Below are positions 61,765 through 64,000 of a DNA stretch of 64,000 nucleotides, piece by piece. Both the position numbers and the translations under genes were made by a program. The notes under the pieces are model-generated. The model searched no databases and was not told the origin of the DNA. It was given only the letters and a program-made list of their open reading frames with translations. The stretch's first letter is position 1. Every line of letters begins with the position of its first letter. The stretch comes from Kangsaoukella pontilimi (GTDB lineage Bacteria; Pseudomonadota; Alphaproteobacteria; Rhodobacterales; Rhodobacteraceae), in assembly GCF_009830125.1 (NCBI RefSeq), contig NZ_WUPT01000003.1:248001-312000 (forward strand). The letters are read 5' to 3'.

Positions 61765-62421
61765 TCAGGCGGCCTTGCTGGACTTCAGAAGCTCGAGCGA
61801 CAGAAGTTCGTCATTTGTCATGGGCCACCCGAACGCTGTCCCGATGCAGAGAAGGCCTGCCTCGTGGAGCGCTTCGCCATCCATCGTGTCCACGCAGTCA
61901 GACGCGACAATCACCGCATAATCGCGCACGTTGGCGGCTACGGCTGTGGCCAGAACGCAGGAGTTCGTGTTCACGCCCGTCAGGATCAACGTGTTGATTC
62001 CGTGAGCTTTCAGGTGGAAATCGAGATCGGTTCCGACAAAGCAGTCGTAGCGCTTTTTGGTATCGACGACCCGATCCTCGGGCGCCTGTAGCTTCGGAAT
62101 GATCGTGCAGCCGGGCATGCCGTCAAGATTGTGCTTCAGCACGTTCTTGCGTGTGGCTGTCGGGTCTTCGGCGCGGGTACGCCAGAAGGGATTTGCACGG
62201 ATTTCCTGTGCGTCGCGATAGCGCGTCACGATGTGAACCACCGGTACGCCGGCGGCACGGCAGGCCCGCATCAGGGTATCATTGGCATCGATGACCCTCT
62301 CGGCGATGTCCGCCGGACAGGGCATCGTGGCGACTTCGGGGTCGAGGTGCCCGCGATGACAGTCGATGGCGATCAGGGCAGCGCGAGGGCTGTCTACGCC
62401 AAGGTTCGGCATAGTGCTCAT
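61765..62421 (-). CDS. cysteine hydrolase (isochorismatase family)
   Basis: 218 residues; the ATG at 62421 forms an ATGA overlap with the upstream gene and is preferred to the ATG at 62436. The Asp-Lys-Cys triad is visible: AALIAIDCHRGHLD (Asp), DTKKRYDCFVGTDLD (Lys), and TGVNTNSCVLATAVAANVRDY (Cys). Relatives hydrolyse C-N bonds of amides such as maleamate, N-carbamoylsarcosine or biuret. With an amidase in the operon this points to an N-containing substrate. Confidence 0.87.
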   Translation of the reverse strand: MSTMPNLGVDSPRAALIAIDCHRGHLDPEVATMPCPADIAERVIDANDTLMRACRAAGVPVVHIVTRYRDAQEIRANPFWRTRAEDPTATRKNVLKHNLDGMPGCTIIPKLQAPEDRVVDTKKRYDCFVGTDLDFHLKAHGINTLILTGVNTNSCVLATAVAANVRDYAVIVASDCVDTMDGEALHEAGLLCIGTAFGWPMTNDELLSLELLKSSKAA

Positions 62422-63653
62422 ATCAGAGGGCTCCATCCGGTTTTGAGGAGTGCGGCCTGGTCGATCCCGAAGACGTCAGCGAGCCAGTCGTTCATGATCT
62501 CCTGACCGATCGTCGGATTGTCGTGCTGGCAATGCTCGGCGCCGGTCTCGTCGGGCTGCAGCAGCCGGAGGGTGGAATTCACACCCTTGGACGTGGCGTA
62601 GTCGTGAACCTGCGTCGCTGCCGAGACGGTCAGAACGTCGTGTCCGCCATGAAGAACAAGCAGCGGGCATTGCATGTGGTCAAGATGGCCCTCAAGCGCG
62701 AAAGCCTTCGACGTCTCAAGCGCCTCGGTCATCGTGTCCTCGCCCATGACCCATTTGATATGCATGGCAAGGCCAAAGCTCTCGTCCTTGTCGCCCCACA
62801 TCTCGTGGACGGACCAGATGGCGCCATGCGCGATGCAGGCGGCGAGACGATGCTCGTAACAGGCGGCGCGGGCAGCATAATATCCTCCCATCGACGACCC
62901 GGCGCACGCAATGCGGTCGGGGTCCACATCATCCCGCTCGAGAAGCCAGTCGATGCATGCGCCAACTGGCACCTCGGTATCTGGGCGGGCGGCGAGTTTG
63001 TGGCGCCGGAGCGTGCCGCCCTGCCCGGGCAAATCCACCATCAGGACCGAAATTCCACGCTGAAGCGCGCCGTGGGCCTGCATGAACCACATCTCGTCCT
63101 TGATGGAATCGAGGCCGCCGAAGCAGATCAGTACGGGCATCCGATCGCCCGGGAAGGGGGCCCGTACGAAATAGCCGCAGATCGGCTTACCGTCTTCGTA
63201 GGGGATGTCGACGATCTCGCCCGGCGGGTTGAGATACTTGAGAAATTTGTGGCTGCACGCCTCCATCTTCTCGAAGGTGGGCAGACGGTTGGGCGCATCC
63301 GGCTCAAGATAGAACTCGGCCTGACGGTAGTAATCCGCCGCGCGCAGGAAGCAGTTCTTGGCGGTCTGGATGTGGCCATTCCTTTCGGCCTCGATCCCGC
63401 GATCCCAGTTCTGGTCGGCGATCCGCATCCACTCCCGATGCCAGCTGTCATAGTCGCCGGGGATCATGCGGCTGGCCGCAAGGAAGCACTCAGACACCGC
63501 GCCGCCGCCTTCCTGCGTTTCGCCCAGCCCTCGGCGGAACTGGTAAGTCAGCCAGGGATGCTCCGGCCAGTGATGCCAGCCCATCGGCTCGTAATGCGGC
63601 GTCAGGTCGGTTGGAGCGAGATCTATCGCATTTTCGGGAACGTGGTGCTTCAC
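62418..63653 (-). CDS. alpha/beta hydrolase related to 2,6-dihydropseudooxynicotine hydrolase
   Basis: 411 residues from the GTG at 63653, preceded by GGAAAGGA just after the amidase stop; the frame is open to 63710. The N-terminal helical cap (NGHIQTAKNCFLRAADYYRQ AEFYL) is typical of the DHPONH/FrsA-like group. The nucleophile elbow is CAGSSMGGYYAAR (Ser near residue 240), the acid in LLVLHGGHDVLT, and the His in GAEHCQHDN. Such enzymes cleave C-C bonds next to a carbonyl or hydrolyse esters. It is translationally coupled to both neighbours. Confidence 0.83.
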   Translation of the reverse strand: MKHHVPENAIDLAPTDLTPHYEPMGWHHWPEHPWLTYQFRRGLGETQEGGGAVSECFLAASRMIPGDYDSWHREWMRIADQNWDRGIEAERNGHIQTAKNCFLRAADYYRQAEFYLEPDAPNRLPTFEKMEACSHKFLKYLNPPGEIVDIPYEDGKPICGYFVRAPFPGDRMPVLICFGGLDSIKDEMWFMQAHGALQRGISVLMVDLPGQGGTLRRHKLAARPDTEVPVGACIDWLLERDDVDPDRIACAGSSMGGYYAARAACYEHRLAACIAHGAIWSVHEMWGDKDESFGLAMHIKWVMGEDTMTEALETSKAFALEGHLDHMQCPLLVLHGGHDVLTVSAATQVHDYATSKGVNSTLRLLQPDETGAEHCQHDNPTIGQEIMNDWLADVFGIDQAALLKTGWSPLI

Positions 63654-63657
63654 AGGT

Positions 63658-64000
63658 TCATCCTTTCCAAGGTGTCCGCAAATGCCAGTCGGTGGCCTGC
63701 TGATAGGCATCGCCCACGCGGATCAGGGTCGCTTCGTCATCGGCGCGGCCGACAAGCTGAAAAGCGATCGGCAGACCGCTGGCATCTTGCCCGCAGGGTA
63801 GGGCGAGGCTGGGCAGGCCCAGATAGTTGATGCCGCGCGTGGCATGGGTAACGGCTCCGATGACCTTGCCGATCTCGGCGGGATCGCCTTCGGTCGTCTC
63901 GGCGATGGTCGGCACTTCGCGCGGGACGGCAGGGATCAGGACCGCATCGCAATCCGCCATTGCCCCAGACAGCCATGCGCTTCGGATCGCCGGACGCAGG
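63658..64000 (-). CDS. amidase signature-family protein (C-terminal part; cut by window edge)
   Basis: The frame is open to base 64000, giving the last 113 residues. The C-terminal part of amidase-signature proteins is recognisable: DAVLIPAVPREVPTI, THATRGINYLGLPSLALPCG, and GLPIAFQLVGRADDEATLIRVGDAYQ. The Ser-Ser-Lys catalytic region lies outside the window. It would hydrolyse an amide and is the furthest-upstream gene visible in the minus-strand catabolic cluster. Confidence 0.87.
   Translation of the reverse strand, partial: LRPAIRSAWLSGAMADCDAVLIPAVPREVPTIAETTEGDPAEIGKVIGAVTHATRGINYLGLPSLALPCGQDASGLPIAFQLVGRADDEATLIRVGDAYQQATDWHLRTPWKG

Overview
The window reads as chromosomal DNA of a marine-type alphaproteobacterium, most likely a member of the Rhodobacterales (Roseobacter group). 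The reasons are high GC with dense ATGA-coupled operons, an mreBCD-mrdAB operon, a TAXI-type TRAP transporter, DctB/DctD, a fused MrpA-MrpB antiporter subunit, and DabAB carbon uptake. I see no rRNA and no CRISPR array, and one tRNA gene.

Layout. 1-3016: end of a GST-family gene, a saccharopine dehydrogenase-like gene, and a CO-dehydrogenase-type small/medium subunit pair with no large subunit. 3380-13259: an eight-gene same-strand cluster encoding a eukaryotic-type Ser/Thr kinase, an acidic FHA protein, a PP2C phosphatase, three different P-loop/dynamin-like GTPases, a Roadblock/LC7-like small protein and an unrecognised protein. This is the best candidate for an undescribed system: a phosphorylation-controlled, probably membrane-acting GTPase machine. 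13264-18164: LysR regulator diverging from dabB-dabA (inorganic carbon uptake), with a perfect palindrome at the regulator's start. 18195-25018: TAXI-TRAP transporter beside dctD-dctB. 25304-31872: cell-shape operon mreB-mreC-mreD-mrdA-mrdB, coupled to a 2-hydroxyacid dehydrogenase. 32013-34830: SseB-like protein, uracil-DNA glycosylase-like protein, ArsR regulator and DUF318 permease. 34834-40746: Mrp Na+/H+ antiporter operon. 41026-43273: kpsT- and kpsE-like capsule export genes.

43347-46003: tRNA-Gln(UUG), whose 3' end is the outer edge of a 2.6-kb element bounded by 337-bp inverted repeats. The element carries a helicase/primase-like gene and an HNH endonuclease gene; the HNH gene's 3' half is duplicated in the opposite repeat arm. 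46494-50789: mlaE(STAS)-mlaF-mlaD-lipoprotein phospholipid-transport operon. 50988-57256: RidA, a small unknown gene, then decayed DNA containing an integrase fragment joined to a DUF2924 fragment, an AraC regulator/NmrA oxidoreductase pair, a LysE exporter, and a fusion of two broken genes. 57257-64000: an alpha/beta hydrolase, then a tightly packed minus-strand catabolic cluster (amidase, C-C or ester hydrolase, cysteine hydrolase, HpcH/HpaI aldolase, OsmC, amidohydrolase, aldehyde dehydrogenase) that looks like a degradation pathway for an amide or N-containing compound. The substrate cannot be read from sequence.

All calls come from reading the sequence and translations by eye. No database search was run, so family names rest on motif recognition.
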